A DNA stretch of 11,555 bases. Source: Puniceicoccales bacterium (GTDB taxonomy: Bacteria; Verrucomicrobiota; Verrucomicrobiia; Opitutales; Oceanipulchritudinaceae). Positions 1-6,595 of the stretch are shown here, piece after piece. The position numbers and the translations under genes were made by a program. The notes under the pieces are model-generated. The model saw only the letters and a program-made list of their open reading frames with translations, ran no database searches and was not told where the DNA came from. The number at the start of each line of letters is the position of its first letter. Position 1 is the first letter of the stretch. Where the stretch lies: contig JAUVDD010000029.1 in the NCBI GenBank assembly GCA_030595525.1, positions 1 through 11,555 on the forward strand. Direction: 5' to 3'.

Positions 1-700
1 GTCCGGTCGCAATCCCGGCCGGAACCCGAATTTTAACCTTCTTATTCTTGATGATTCGTCCGTCGCCATTGCATTTTCGACACCGCCGCTCCGGCATGCG
101 TCCAGCACCCTGACAACTTGGACAGGTTTGCTGCACCTGGAAAAAGCCTCGAGAGCTTATAACTCGACCGGCGCCACCACAAGTCGAACAGGTAACCACC
201 TTTGATCCCGGCTCAGCACCGGATCCAGTACAGTTGTCACAAGCAACCGCCGTCCGGTAGGAGATTTCCTTTTCCACGCCCTTGTAGGCCTCGACCAGTG
301 AAATCTCTACATCATATCGCAGGTCGGAACCAGCCTGGTTGCCTGAGTTACCCCCTTGGCCGCCACCGCCACCAAAGAAATCATCAAATGCGCTGCCCCC
401 AAAGACTTCCCTGAAAATATCAAACGGATCATGGAAGCCACCGCCTGCTCCTCCTCGCATACCGGCACCGCCCTGTTCAAAGGCTGAGTGTCCGTAGCGA
501 TCATATGCGGCCTTCTTGTCTGCATCCTTGAGAACTTCATAGGCCTCGGAGACTTCCTTGAACTTCTCTTCCATGGCCTTGTCGCCCTTGTGCTTGTCCG
601 GGTGGAATTGTACGGCCTTCTTTCGATAAGCTTTCTTTATTTCCTCCGGCGAGGCTTCACGCCCGACTCCGAGCATTTCATAGTAATCCTGTTTTGCCAT
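1..700 (-). CDS. dnaJ: Chaperone protein DnaJ (Hsp40), C-terminal part beyond window
   Basis: Co-chaperone that delivers unfolded clients to DnaK and stimulates its ATPase in the cytoplasm. The 233 visible residues show the classical type I order: a J domain (about residues 4-70) with the HPD motif at 33-35, a Gly/Phe-rich linker (about 76-123), then the start of the substrate-binding region with four CxxCxGxG zinc-binding repeats at C154/C157, C171/C174, C193/C196 and C207/C210. The reading frame is clean to the left edge; a full DnaJ is about 370-390 residues, so roughly 140 C-terminal residues are missing because of the window boundary, not truncation. The ATG at 698-700 is preceded by a good AGGAG. 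It lies 22 bases downstream of grpE, the usual heat-shock pairing, but dnaK is not beside them. Confidence 0.97.
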   Translation of the reverse strand, partial: MAKQDYYEMLGVGREASPEEIKKAYRKKAVQFHPDKHKGDKAMEEKFKEVSEAYEVLKDADKKAAYDRYGHSAFEQGGAGMRGGAGGGFHDPFDIFREVFGGSAFDDFFGGGGGQGGNSGNQAGSDLRYDVEISLVEAYKGVEKEISYRTAVACDNCTGSGAEPGSKVVTCSTCGGAGRVISSRGFFQVQQTCPSCQGAGRMPERRCRKCNGDGRIIKNKKVKIRVPAGIATG

Positions 701-706
701 CACTTA

Positions 707-711
707 CTCCT
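707..711 (-). promoter_or_regulatory. Shine-Dalgarno site of dnaJ
   Basis: AGGAG on the minus strand, six bases before the dnaJ ATG. It is one of only two textbook ribosome binding sites in the window and fixes the dnaJ start. Confidence 0.8.
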
Positions 712-722
712 GGTCGGGACGA

Positions 723-1334
723 TCAGGACTCCTCCTCTTTAGGTTCTGACGGGGCACCGCTGGAAACAATTACCTGGGCGGGCCGCAACAAGCGTTCCTG
801 TATCTTGTAACCGATACGGTGAACCTCAACAATGTGACCATCCTCTACGGAATCATTTGGTAAATGTGCAATGGATTCATGGAAATTCGGGTCAAAGATT
901 TCCCCCTCCGGATTAATTTCCTCCAGCCCATTCTGTTTCAAGGCTGATTCCATCTGGATAAGGATCATTTTGAATCCTTCCGCGAAGGCCTTTCCACCCT
1001 CGTGTTGCTCAGCAGATTGCAGTCCCAATTTAAAATTATCCATCACTGGCAGGACATCTTCAAGTATCCCGCAAGTCGCCTGTTTGCGTGCCTCTTCCTT
1101 TTCCCTGACAGCGCGTTTCCGGTAATTTTCCAGATCGGCGACCGTCCGAAGGTATCTTTCCTTATGGGAATTCACTTCGGCAGTGGCTTCGTCCAATTTC
1201 TGCAAGAGAGCACTCAACTCTTCCGCGGACAAATCGGGTCCTGCTGATTCCGTTGATTCCGGTTCCGGAACCACCTCTTCGACTGATTCTTCCTCAGTAA
1301 CAGCGTTTTTATTATTATCTTTGTTCTTACTCAT
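723..1334 (-). CDS. grpE: Nucleotide exchange factor GrpE
   Basis: Exchanges ADP for ATP on DnaK during the chaperone cycle. The 203-residue product has the normal GrpE layout: an acidic, poorly conserved N-terminus (about 1-40), a long coiled-coil helix (about 40-125), and the C-terminal beta domain with the family signatures DPNFHESI (148-155) and GYKIQERLLRPAQVIV (175-190). The length matches the family (about 180-210). An in-frame ATG at 1373 would add 13 residues (MVSFGASERPCCT) that do not resemble GrpE and would run through the hairpin upstream, so the ATG at 1334 is preferred; neither start has a clear Shine-Dalgarno. dnaJ follows after 22 bases, so the two are almost certainly co-transcribed. 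Confidence 0.95.
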   Translation of the reverse strand: MSKNKDNNKNAVTEEESVEEVVPEPESTESAGPDLSAEELSALLQKLDEATAEVNSHKERYLRTVADLENYRKRAVREKEEARKQATCGILEDVLPVMDNFKLGLQSAEQHEGGKAFAEGFKMILIQMESALKQNGLEEINPEGEIFDPNFHESIAHLPNDSVEDGHIVEVHRIGYKIQERLLRPAQVIVSSGAPSEPKEEES

Positions 1335-1345
1335 GGTGCAACAAG

Positions 1346-1361
1346 GGCGCTCACTGGCGCC
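1346..1361 (-). promoter_or_regulatory. GC-rich hairpin in the grpE 5' leader
   Basis: On the minus strand GGCGC and GCGCC form a perfect 5-bp stem with a 6-base loop, ending 11 bases before the grpE ATG. With the candidate promoter just upstream, this stem would lie near the 5' end of a short leader, where it could affect translation or mRNA stability. It is not a terminator (no T-tract follows) and does not match the CIRCE/HrcA operator. The function is inferred. Confidence 0.4.
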
Positions 1362-1371
1362 AAAAGAAACC

Positions 1372-1401
1372 ATAACATCAATAGATTTTTGGGAATTTCA
1401 A
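1372..1401 (-). promoter_or_regulatory. Candidate promoter for grpE-dnaJ
   Basis: On the minus strand TTGAAA (1396-1401) is followed after 18 bases by TGTTAT (1372-1377), a 5/6 and a 4/6 match to the sigma70 -35 and -10 boxes. Transcription would start near 1365, just before the leader hairpin. This is by-eye matching in an AT-rich gap. No convincing sigma32-type promoter was seen. Confidence 0.3.
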
Positions 1402-1416
1402 CTGCAATTACAGTTG
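1399..1416. promoter_or_regulatory. Inverted repeat at the candidate grpE promoter
   Basis: CAACTG (1399-1404) and CAGTTG (1411-1416) are perfect inverted arms around six bases whose middle AATT is itself palindromic, giving 16 of 18 symmetric positions. It overlaps the proposed -35 box, so it could be an operator. It also lies just after the ACT-gene stop, but without a T-tract it is a poor terminator. Confidence 0.3.
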
Positions 1417-1418
1417 TC

Positions 1419-1796
1419 TCAGGGTAACCGGATTTTATGTCCGGCACGACGCAACACATCCAGAGCGTCTTCAAGTTGCTCGTTACCCACCAGTATATAA
1501 TCCGTGTCGTGGGTAGAAATTGAGAAAATAGGGATCTGCTTGCCAGAAAGCGGTACCGCCAATTGGGCAATTATTCCGCTTAATTCAAAATCGAGCTGTC
1601 CTGCTACCTGAATAACACGCCACCCGTCGACCTTCTTCATCCCTTCAGGGATCAACTGGCTTTCACAGAAAATGGACATCTCGGTTTCCGTAATAGTTAC
1701 GGAAAAAAAAGATCCACCCTTTGACCATTCTGGTATTGGCTCACTTGGATCCATTCGAACAACTGCTAGTATGCTTGGTAGTAGGTTAAGTTGCAT
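1419..1796 (-). CDS. ACT-domain protein (COG3603/CASTOR-like), function unknown
   Basis: Small 125-residue cytoplasmic protein with two ACT-like halves. Residues 1-55 carry the pattern L-x-L-L-P...PEW...FFSVTITETEMSI typical of the first half of this conserved family. Residues 58-122 form a clear ACT domain (WRVIQVAG...LSGIIAQLAVPLS...IPIFSISTHDTDYILV...AGHKI). ACT domains bind small ligands, usually amino acids, and act as sensors; no catalytic domain is present. It starts 9 bases after the SDR-tail gene stop and has no evident Shine-Dalgarno, suggesting coupling to upstream translation. grpE begins 84 bases downstream. Family assignment is by motif recognition; the ligand and any partner are unknown. 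Confidence 0.85.
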   Translation of the reverse strand: MQLNLLPSILAVVRMDPSEPIPEWSKGGSFFSVTITETEMSIFCESQLIPEGMKKVDGWRVIQVAGQLDFELSGIIAQLAVPLSGKQIPIFSISTHDTDYILVGNEQLEDALDVLRRAGHKIRLP

Positions 1797-1805
1797 ATGA
1801 TAAAT

Positions 1806-2450
1806 TTAAGAGGTTTGTTTCTCGTTATCTGGCCGCTTGGCCACTTTTTTTACCGCTCTTTTCTTCGCCACCTTTTTTACTGCATTTCCGGCAGCCTTTT
1901 TGGTTGCTTTCTTTTTCGCCAATTTCTTTTGGGTGGCCTGTTTTTCGGCAGATCCGTCGACTTTTTTCACCCGTTTCACAAGTTTCTCCGGTTCCACCGC
2001 CTCATTCTTCGCAATTTTATTAACCGCCTTCTTGGTAATTTTCTTGGCTGTCTTATTTAGGGGCCGCTTATCGGGCCGTTTATCATCAACCTGAGTTTCC
2101 TTGGAGGATCTCCTGGCAGGTCTCTTTTTAGAGGGCCGGTTTTTCGCCGGTTTTTCCATTTCGCCTTTTTTCTTTTCAGGATTCTTCTTTGTGGGCTCAT
2201 GCGACGAATTCTTTTCGACGGTGTCCGTATCGTGAAATCCTACCACCGCCCTTTGCGGTTTTGGTTTTCTGCGTGCCCTCCGTCGCGGTTTGCGAGGCTG
2301 ATCCCCAGAATCTTGTTCTGAAATTCCCTCCTTCGGCAGGTTCGTATCAGAGTCTGGTTTTGGTTCTGTCTTTTTGGTTTCTGATTCCGCCTGTTTTTTA
2401 GCTGTCTTCCGGGTACTCCTACGCTTGCGCTTGCGCTCTTGTTTCTCTTT
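1806..2450 (-). repeat. Low-complexity lysine-rich coding repeat region
   Basis: This stretch encodes residues about 264-477 of the SDR fusion. Degenerate short units of the type (A/T)KK(x)AxKK recur, densest at residues 396-468, with separate Arg/Pro-rich blocks near 316-330 and 368-378. The complementary strand reads as Phe-rich hydrophobic nonsense, which is a by-product of AAA/AAG codons and not a second gene. Confidence 0.7.
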
Positions 2451-3239
2451 CCATTCGTCCTCTTCCAGTTGCTCTTCCGCTTCAATAAATTCCCTCGGAA
2501 CCGTGTATGGAATGGGCTGTGGTTCAGGATAAGGGATTTTTCGAACGGGATCTTGAACGGGCTCATCTATTCGCAACGGCCGTATAACCATCTCTGTTAC
2601 CACATTTCCGAACGGGCTCTGTAATATTTGTTCGATTGCCTGAGCTATTGCTTCCGGATCGATGGATGCCTCGGGGCGGGCCCCACGCCGAATTCTCATT
2701 CGGGCATCGCGGGTTCTGTTGGGTTCAGGCGACAAATGACAAACCTTTACACCTTGATCCCGGTATTCATTGAACAACTGCTCCCCCATCCACTTCAGCC
2801 CACCAGCGGAAGCCGCACCAACCGCCCCGCCATTACTAGACTCGGCAAAAGGAGCACCCAACTGTATTAAATAGCCCTGGAGGGCTCGCAGACTCTTACC
2901 AAAAACACGCATTAGAATCAGCGGACAAAGTAAATTAATACGGAGAATGCGCTCCATCTCGTCGACGCTCATATCATCAAAGGGTTGGTTCCCAAAAAAC
3001 TTGGCGTTATTAACCAAAAGACAAACGCCTTTATCCTTCTCAAGTATTTTAAGGCAGGCCGCTTCCAGGGCTATAGGATCAGCCAAATCACATGGAACCG
3101 GCCTGAAGTTGACGTTTTGCAGGGAACAATCCCTGTAGTCTCCACCTAAACCATAAACCTTGAAACCCAGCTGTATTAAACGCCTTGAAATGGCCAACCC
3201 GAGCGAACTCGAGGCACCAGTGACTATTGCTATGTCCAT
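1806..3239 (-). CDS. SDR-fold protein lacking catalytic Tyr/Lys, fused to a Lys/Arg-rich histone-like tail
   Basis: 477 residues in two parts. Residues 1-225 follow the short-chain dehydrogenase/reductase pattern: TGASSSLG nucleotide loop (7-14), CDL (50-52), NNA (77-79), N102 of the RINLL segment, and a typical C-terminal strand (VTEMVIRPL, 214-222). The expected YxxxK site aligns with GAASA (141-145), so catalytic Tyr and Lys are absent, and the usual Ser region reads LGAP (127-130). NADPH-dependent reduction is therefore doubtful; cofactor binding may persist. After a proline-rich linker (about 230-250) and a charged helix (about 250-280) comes a disordered tail rich in KK, AKK and KKVAKK; 32 of the last 87 residues are Lys or Arg. 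Such tails resemble eukaryotic H1 and chlamydial Hc1/Hc2 and usually bind nucleic acid. The ATG overlaps the end of the SPL-like gene by 10 bases. Confidence 0.85.
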   Translation of the reverse strand: MDIAIVTGASSSLGLAISRRLIQLGFKVYGLGGDYRDCSLQNVNFRPVPCDLADPIALEAACLKILEKDKGVCLLVNNAKFFGNQPFDDMSVDEMERILRINLLCPLILMRVFGKSLRALQGYLIQLGAPFAESSNGGAVGAASAGGLKWMGEQLFNEYRDQGVKVCHLSPEPNRTRDARMRIRRGARPEASIDPEAIAQAIEQILQSPFGNVVTEMVIRPLRIDEPVQDPVRKIPYPEPQPIPYTVPREFIEAEEQLEEDEWKEKQERKRKRRSTRKTAKKQAESETKKTEPKPDSDTNLPKEGISEQDSGDQPRKPRRRARRKPKPQRAVVGFHDTDTVEKNSSHEPTKKNPEKKKGEMEKPAKNRPSKKRPARRSSKETQVDDKRPDKRPLNKTAKKITKKAVNKIAKNEAVEPEKLVKRVKKVDGSAEKQATQKKLAKKKATKKAAGNAVKKVAKKRAVKKVAKRPDNEKQTS

Positions 3240-4243
3240 ACGAAAATCTTTTCTTTGCTAATGTTCTTCAAGAGCGGCTGCAAAACCCCTTCCACCAATC
3301 GCTCTCTTTCTTCTCTTTTATAAGAAACCGCGTTTTTATCATGCTCATATGGATATTGCAAGAGGTCCGTATCCTGTCGTTTCAGCATTCGCTTAAAGAA
3401 AGTCGATCCAACGCGAAATACCCCAAGCTCAACCCGCTCAATATTCTCCCAGGGGAGCTCTTTGCTTAACAATTCAACAAATTCCTTATAAAGTCCATCG
3501 CTCCCAGGAAGCTGTAATATGGGATCTACACAAATACTGATTCGCCAACCCGCCTTTGCGGCAGAGTTAATGGCCCTTAACCGCTGGCTCAGTCCGGGTG
3601 CCCCGGACTCATACCGCTTGGAGATAGCTTCCGGAGACAGGGTCCATGCAAATCTTGCAGTGGTTGTTGGCTCCATTTCCTTAAAAAACCGTCCCCGGGC
3701 ACTTTTTGTGCGAATCTCCATCAATATATCATCCCGGTGCCGGGCCCAGGCAATCCATTCTGAAACATATCCCAGTTTGCCCTCCAGCGCCATTAGGTCG
3801 GTATCGTAGGAAATTGCCAGATGAAGGGGGTTTTCAGGGTCGGATCTGCTTAGAATAGCTTGGTTCGTTGCCTCAAAGTAATCCTCCAGATTGACAAACG
3901 CCACCATATTGGCACCTGCATACATTCCCTGCAGGTAACAATAATGGCAATCATAGGGACAATTCAGGACGAGGGCGTTATAACAAAAATTAGGCGACTG
4001 ATTGCCCTGCAATAGATCATTCCCGGCATACAGGAAATTGTCCTTTTTCAGTGCCAGAATCAGCTTTGGACTGGCCTTTTGTTTCCAGAAATCCTGTCTC
4101 CCGCGCCCGAAAACATTTTGATAATCATCAATAAAAACAACCTGACTATTCGGAAATCGCTTCAGTATCGCCAACGCCCGTGGATGCTCACGGGCGGCAT
4201 CCTCCACATAGATATGGGAAAATGCTTTAACCTTTAAGCGCAT
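3230..4243 (-). CDS. SPL-family radical SAM protein (spore photoproduct lyase-like)
   Basis: 337-residue radical SAM enzyme. The cluster-binding motif is C95-x3-C99-x2-C102 in NCPYDCHYCYLQ, the spacing and context of spore photoproduct lyase (SplB), which reverses the thymine dimer spore photoproduct. Further SPL landmarks are NLEDYF (118-123), the strand LAISYDTDLM (142-151), and SPEAISKRYESGAPGLSQRL (203-222), which matches SplB's stretch ending in ExGTSPLSKRI, followed by the AGWRISICVDPI strand (231-242). The position that aligns with SplB's essential hydrogen-donor Cys is Tyr146, so it is probably a paralogue with a different substrate or mechanism. The length is about that of SplB. GAGGA lies 8 bases before the ATG, inside the preceding phosphorylase gene, which it overlaps by 17 bases. 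It does not imply sporulation. Confidence 0.9.
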   Translation of the reverse strand: MRLKVKAFSHIYVEDAAREHPRALAILKRFPNSQVVFIDDYQNVFGRGRQDFWKQKASPKLILALKKDNFLYAGNDLLQGNQSPNFCYNALVLNCPYDCHYCYLQGMYAGANMVAFVNLEDYFEATNQAILSRSDPENPLHLAISYDTDLMALEGKLGYVSEWIAWARHRDDILMEIRTKSARGRFFKEMEPTTTARFAWTLSPEAISKRYESGAPGLSQRLRAINSAAKAGWRISICVDPILQLPGSDGLYKEFVELLSKELPWENIERVELGVFRVGSTFFKRMLKRQDTDLLQYPYEHDKNAVSYKREERERLVEGVLQPLLKNISKEKIFVWT

Positions 4244-5024
4244 TCTTCAAATCCTCAAATAATCGATTATTGTCCGGTTTTTTACCCGGCGGCTTATCTG
4301 GAAGAACTTTAAGAATAATCTCCGGGTCTCCACCCCTCTTCACATAGCCAATTACCCATTTTCGCAAATATTGCTGCTGGGTTTTCGTTAGCCGGATTCT
4401 TTCCCTTATTTGGCCAAGCAATACGGGTTCACTTTGTTCGATCCATAGCGATGCTTCTTTAATAGAGATTATCACGGGTACCAGTTTTCTAACGGCCTGA
4501 TTAAAATGTTTTTTGGTTTCGTCGAGATCAATCCTGCCGGTCAAAGGGTCTGATACCCACTTAAACAAAACAATTCTGTCCGGTGACAGGATTTGTCGGG
4601 CAGCTTCATAAAAACCACTTCCCTCCATATCAATCAATCCGTCCCAGCCATTGTCCGTGGAAACCACTTTTCCAACGGTTAGAAGGGGGGATTCTTCAAT
4701 ATGGAAATCCCACAACCTGTCTGGAATGTGACATCGCCCAGTGGACTCATCCCGAATGGAGTTGATACAATACCATTTGTTCAGATCCGCGACTCGTTCC
4801 GAAGCACCGGCAAACCCTATGTTCACGGCAGCCATAATCCCCGCAAACCGTCCCAGGGCCCAGCCCGTTGCGGCAGCTGCGCGTGCGGCACCCGTTCCGG
4901 TCACGACCATGATAATCTCATCATTCTTAAATACCGGAAAAGACTCACCGGCGATCACCGCCAGATCCAGCTCAGCCTTGAGTGGCTGGGCTTCAATCAT
5001 CAAAGCAGTGGTGATAAGAATCAT
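4227..5024 (-). CDS. PNP/UDP-family nucleoside phosphorylase or nucleosidase
   Basis: 265-residue protein of the purine nucleoside phosphorylase / MTA-SAH nucleosidase / futalosine hydrolase superfamily. Visible landmarks: MILITTALMIEAQPL at the N-terminus with E11 in the position of the family's first catalytic Glu, TGTG (42-45), VNIGFAGA (67-74), MEGSGFYEAA (133-142), whose Glu normally contacts ribose, and VSDP (157-160) with the likely catalytic Asp159. It would cleave an N-glycosidic bond of a nucleoside, by phosphorolysis or hydrolysis; the substrate cannot be read from sequence. The C-terminal 70-80 residues, with a lysine-rich end, extend past the core. The ATG at 5024 is chosen because it places the core strand at the N-terminus; a TTG at 5060 would add 12 Cys-rich residues. 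First gene of the minus-strand operon, overlapping the SPL-like gene by 17 bases. Confidence 0.85.
   Translation of the reverse strand: MILITTALMIEAQPLKAELDLAVIAGESFPVFKNDEIIMVVTGTGAARAAAATGWALGRFAGIMAAVNIGFAGASERVADLNKWYCINSIRDESTGRCHIPDRLWDFHIEESPLLTVGKVVSTDNGWDGLIDMEGSGFYEAARQILSPDRIVLFKWVSDPLTGRIDLDETKKHFNQAVRKLVPVIISIKEASLWIEQSEPVLLGQIRERIRLTKTQQQYLRKWVIGYVKRGGDPEIILKVLPDKPPGKKPDNNRLFEDLKNALKG
4252..4256 (-). promoter_or_regulatory. Shine-Dalgarno site of the SPL-like gene
   Basis: GAGGA on the minus strand, 8 bases before the ATG at 4243 and lying within the upstream coding sequence. It supports this start and the 17-base overlap. Confidence 0.6.
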
Positions 5025-5128
5025 GTTTATACAGGGTCGGCAGTTGGCCCTGCAGGTCAATAGGATTACCTCGTTGAAATTAGGTAATTGCTCGACGGAA
5101 TCTGCTCATCCGGGGATGATCAAAACCA
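5025..5128. promoter_or_regulatory. Divergent promoter region between phosphorylase and SIS genes
   Basis: A 104-base gap separates two divergently transcribed genes, so promoters in both directions must lie here or just inside the genes. No strong paired -35/-10 boxes were recognised on either strand. A 5-bp inverted pair, CAGGG (5032-5036) and CCCTG (5048-5052), sits directly before the phosphorylase ATG. Confidence 0.5.
5065..5088. promoter_or_regulatory. Candidate operator: ATTACCT-N10-AGGTAAT inverted repeat
   Basis: Perfect 7-bp arms at 5065-5071 and 5082-5088 with a 10-base spacer give half-site centres 17 bases apart, near 1.6 helical turns. Its position midway between two divergent starts suits a dimeric repressor or activator controlling both genes. 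The regulator is unknown. Confidence 0.4.
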
Positions 5129-6589
5129 ATGGACGCCGAATCTTTCCTAAAAGTATGCAACCAATTCCGTCTGGGGGATCTGGTTACTGAACAACCTCAT
5201 CCAGAATCAGTAGGGCTGGCTGAGTTGGCTCAGTCCGACCTGTTTGCTGCGTTGGAAGTTTTTCACAAGGTGGATATTCGAGCGATGGATCGCCTCGTTG
5301 AATCGATTCAGCCGCTGCCGGAGCTGGTCCGGGATTTACGGGAAACCATCTCCGCGGGTGGTCGGATATTTATATCCGGGTGTGGCGCCACCGGACGCCT
5401 TGCACTGTCCTTGGAAACCTTTGCTCGAGAGGCATGGCTGGGACCGGATCGGCAGGACTTAATCGTCTCGTTAATGGCCGGTGGCGATGCTGCGTTGATT
5501 CGTTCCATTGAGTCCTTTGAGGATTATCCAGAATATGGCAGGCGCCAGCTTCGGGAACTGGGATTCTCAGAAAATGATTTATTAATCGCGATAACGGAAG
5601 GTGGAGAAACTCCCTGGGTTATTGGAACTTGCCTGGAGGCTTCTTCAGTTTCAAGCCGCTCTCCCTGGTTTTTGTTCTGCAACCCTCCTGATCTCCTATG
5701 TCGGCTTGTGGAACGGTCGGCAGAAGTCCTTCAATCACCTGCCGTAAAATCCTTCTTCCTGGACATTGGCCCCATGGCACTGGCAGGGAGCACTCGCCTA
5801 CAGGCAACAACAACCCAGATGCTTGTTGCTGGAGCAGCACTCTCCGAGGCGCTTGGTCACGAGTCCGCGATGGACCTAATTGAAGCCTTCCATCAGCTTA
5901 TCAAGGAAGCGGATTATTCACACCTCGCCCCATTCGTCGAAGCAGAGTCCAATATCTATAAGTCGGGACAACAGGTGCTTTATGAGACGGATAGGTATGG
6001 CATTACGGTACTGACAGATACCACCGAGAGATCACCCACCTTCTCCCTGGATCCTTTTGAAAACCGGTTGTGGCCAGAGGAAAGAAGCTGTTGGAGTTAT
6101 TTGTCTATTCAGGGAACAGACAATCCGGAATCCGCCTGGCAGGTTTTGCTTCAACGCTCACCCCGGGCGTTGGATTGGTCCGAGTTTTCCCGGGTAGCAT
6201 CAAGCGAGACTTTGATGGGTTACGATATTTCCTCGGATTCCGCGAACTGGCGGAGCGCACGCCTTCCGGAGGTTAAACAGTACCCATATCTGGTTTTCGG
6301 AACCGGACCAACGCTCGAGTTTGCCGGCCACACATATGACTTTGGTTTAAACAGAGAACCGTTGCTGATAAAGCACCTTGCCCTAAAGTGCGCACTGAAT
6401 GCTCAGAGTACGCTTGTTATGGGCCGGTTGGGATTGTTCGAGAGCAACCTCATGACGAAGGTGAAGCCGAGTAACCATAAATTAATCGATCGGGCTGCTC
6501 GACATGCTCAGCACTTCCATAAGCAAAAATCGGGTGATCCCCTTCCCTACAAAGACGCCGTATACCGGGTTTTTGAATCCCTTAAATAA
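5129..6589 (+). CDS. MurQ/GKRP-family tandem SIS-domain protein
   Basis: 486-residue sugar-phosphate-binding protein. The first SIS domain (about 60-245) carries the family landmarks GGRIFISGCGATGRLA (77-92), AGGD (117-120), FED (130-132), ITEGGETPWVIG (155-166) and the phosphate-binding stretch GPMALAGSTRLQA (214-226). These correspond to MurNAc-6-phosphate etherase MurQ and the animal glucokinase regulatory protein GKRP. MurQ is about 300 residues; here a second, weaker SIS-like unit (about 270-425) is followed by LNAQSTLVMGRLGLFESNLM...PSNHKLIDRA (423-456), the MurQ/GKRP C-terminal cap. This order is that of GKRP. It may be an etherase or a fructose-phosphate-responsive regulator. E96 and E131 sit near MurQ's acidic residues by eye. 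GGGGA lies 12 bases before the ATG. No kinase or murein-recycling gene is adjacent. Confidence 0.85.
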   Translation: MDAESFLKVCNQFRLGDLVTEQPHPESVGLAELAQSDLFAALEVFHKVDIRAMDRLVESIQPLPELVRDLRETISAGGRIFISGCGATGRLALSLETFAREAWLGPDRQDLIVSLMAGGDAALIRSIESFEDYPEYGRRQLRELGFSENDLLIAITEGGETPWVIGTCLEASSVSSRSPWFLFCNPPDLLCRLVERSAEVLQSPAVKSFFLDIGPMALAGSTRLQATTTQMLVAGAALSEALGHESAMDLIEAFHQLIKEADYSHLAPFVEAESNIYKSGQQVLYETDRYGITVLTDTTERSPTFSLDPFENRLWPEERSCWSYLSIQGTDNPESAWQVLLQRSPRALDWSEFSRVASSETLMGYDISSDSANWRSARLPEVKQYPYLVFGTGPTLEFAGHTYDFGLNREPLLIKHLALKCALNAQSTLVMGRLGLFESNLMTKVKPSNHKLIDRAARHAQHFHKQKSGDPLPYKDAVYRVFESLK

Positions 6590-6595
6590 AAACCG

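Noticed and set aside
1335..1373. N-terminal extension of grpE to the ATG at 1373
   Set aside because: The extra residues do not resemble GrpE, and the stretch overlaps the hairpin and the candidate -10 box.
1335..1418. CIRCE/HrcA operator upstream of grpE
   Set aside because: The TTAGCACTC-N9-GAGTGCTAA pattern is not present; the hairpin arms there are GGCGC/GCGCC.
1791..2094. Plus-strand open frames encoding Phe/Ala/Leu-rich hydrophobic peptides
   Set aside because: They are the complement of the Lys-codon-rich tail of the SDR fusion; AAA/AAG read backwards gives TTT/CTT. No independent gene signal.
3230..4243. SPL-like gene as evidence of an endospore former
   Set aside because: SPL-family radical SAM proteins occur in non-sporulating bacteria, the donor Cys is replaced, and no other sporulation gene is visible.
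5025..5060. TTG start for the phosphorylase at 5060
   Set aside because: It would add 12 Cys-rich residues ahead of the family's N-terminal strand; the ATG at 5024 fits better.
4741..5190. 149-codon plus-strand open frame across the divergent promoter region
   Set aside because: It is antisense to the phosphorylase N-terminus and runs into the SIS gene in another frame; its translation has no recognisable domain and low-complexity Ala/Arg content.
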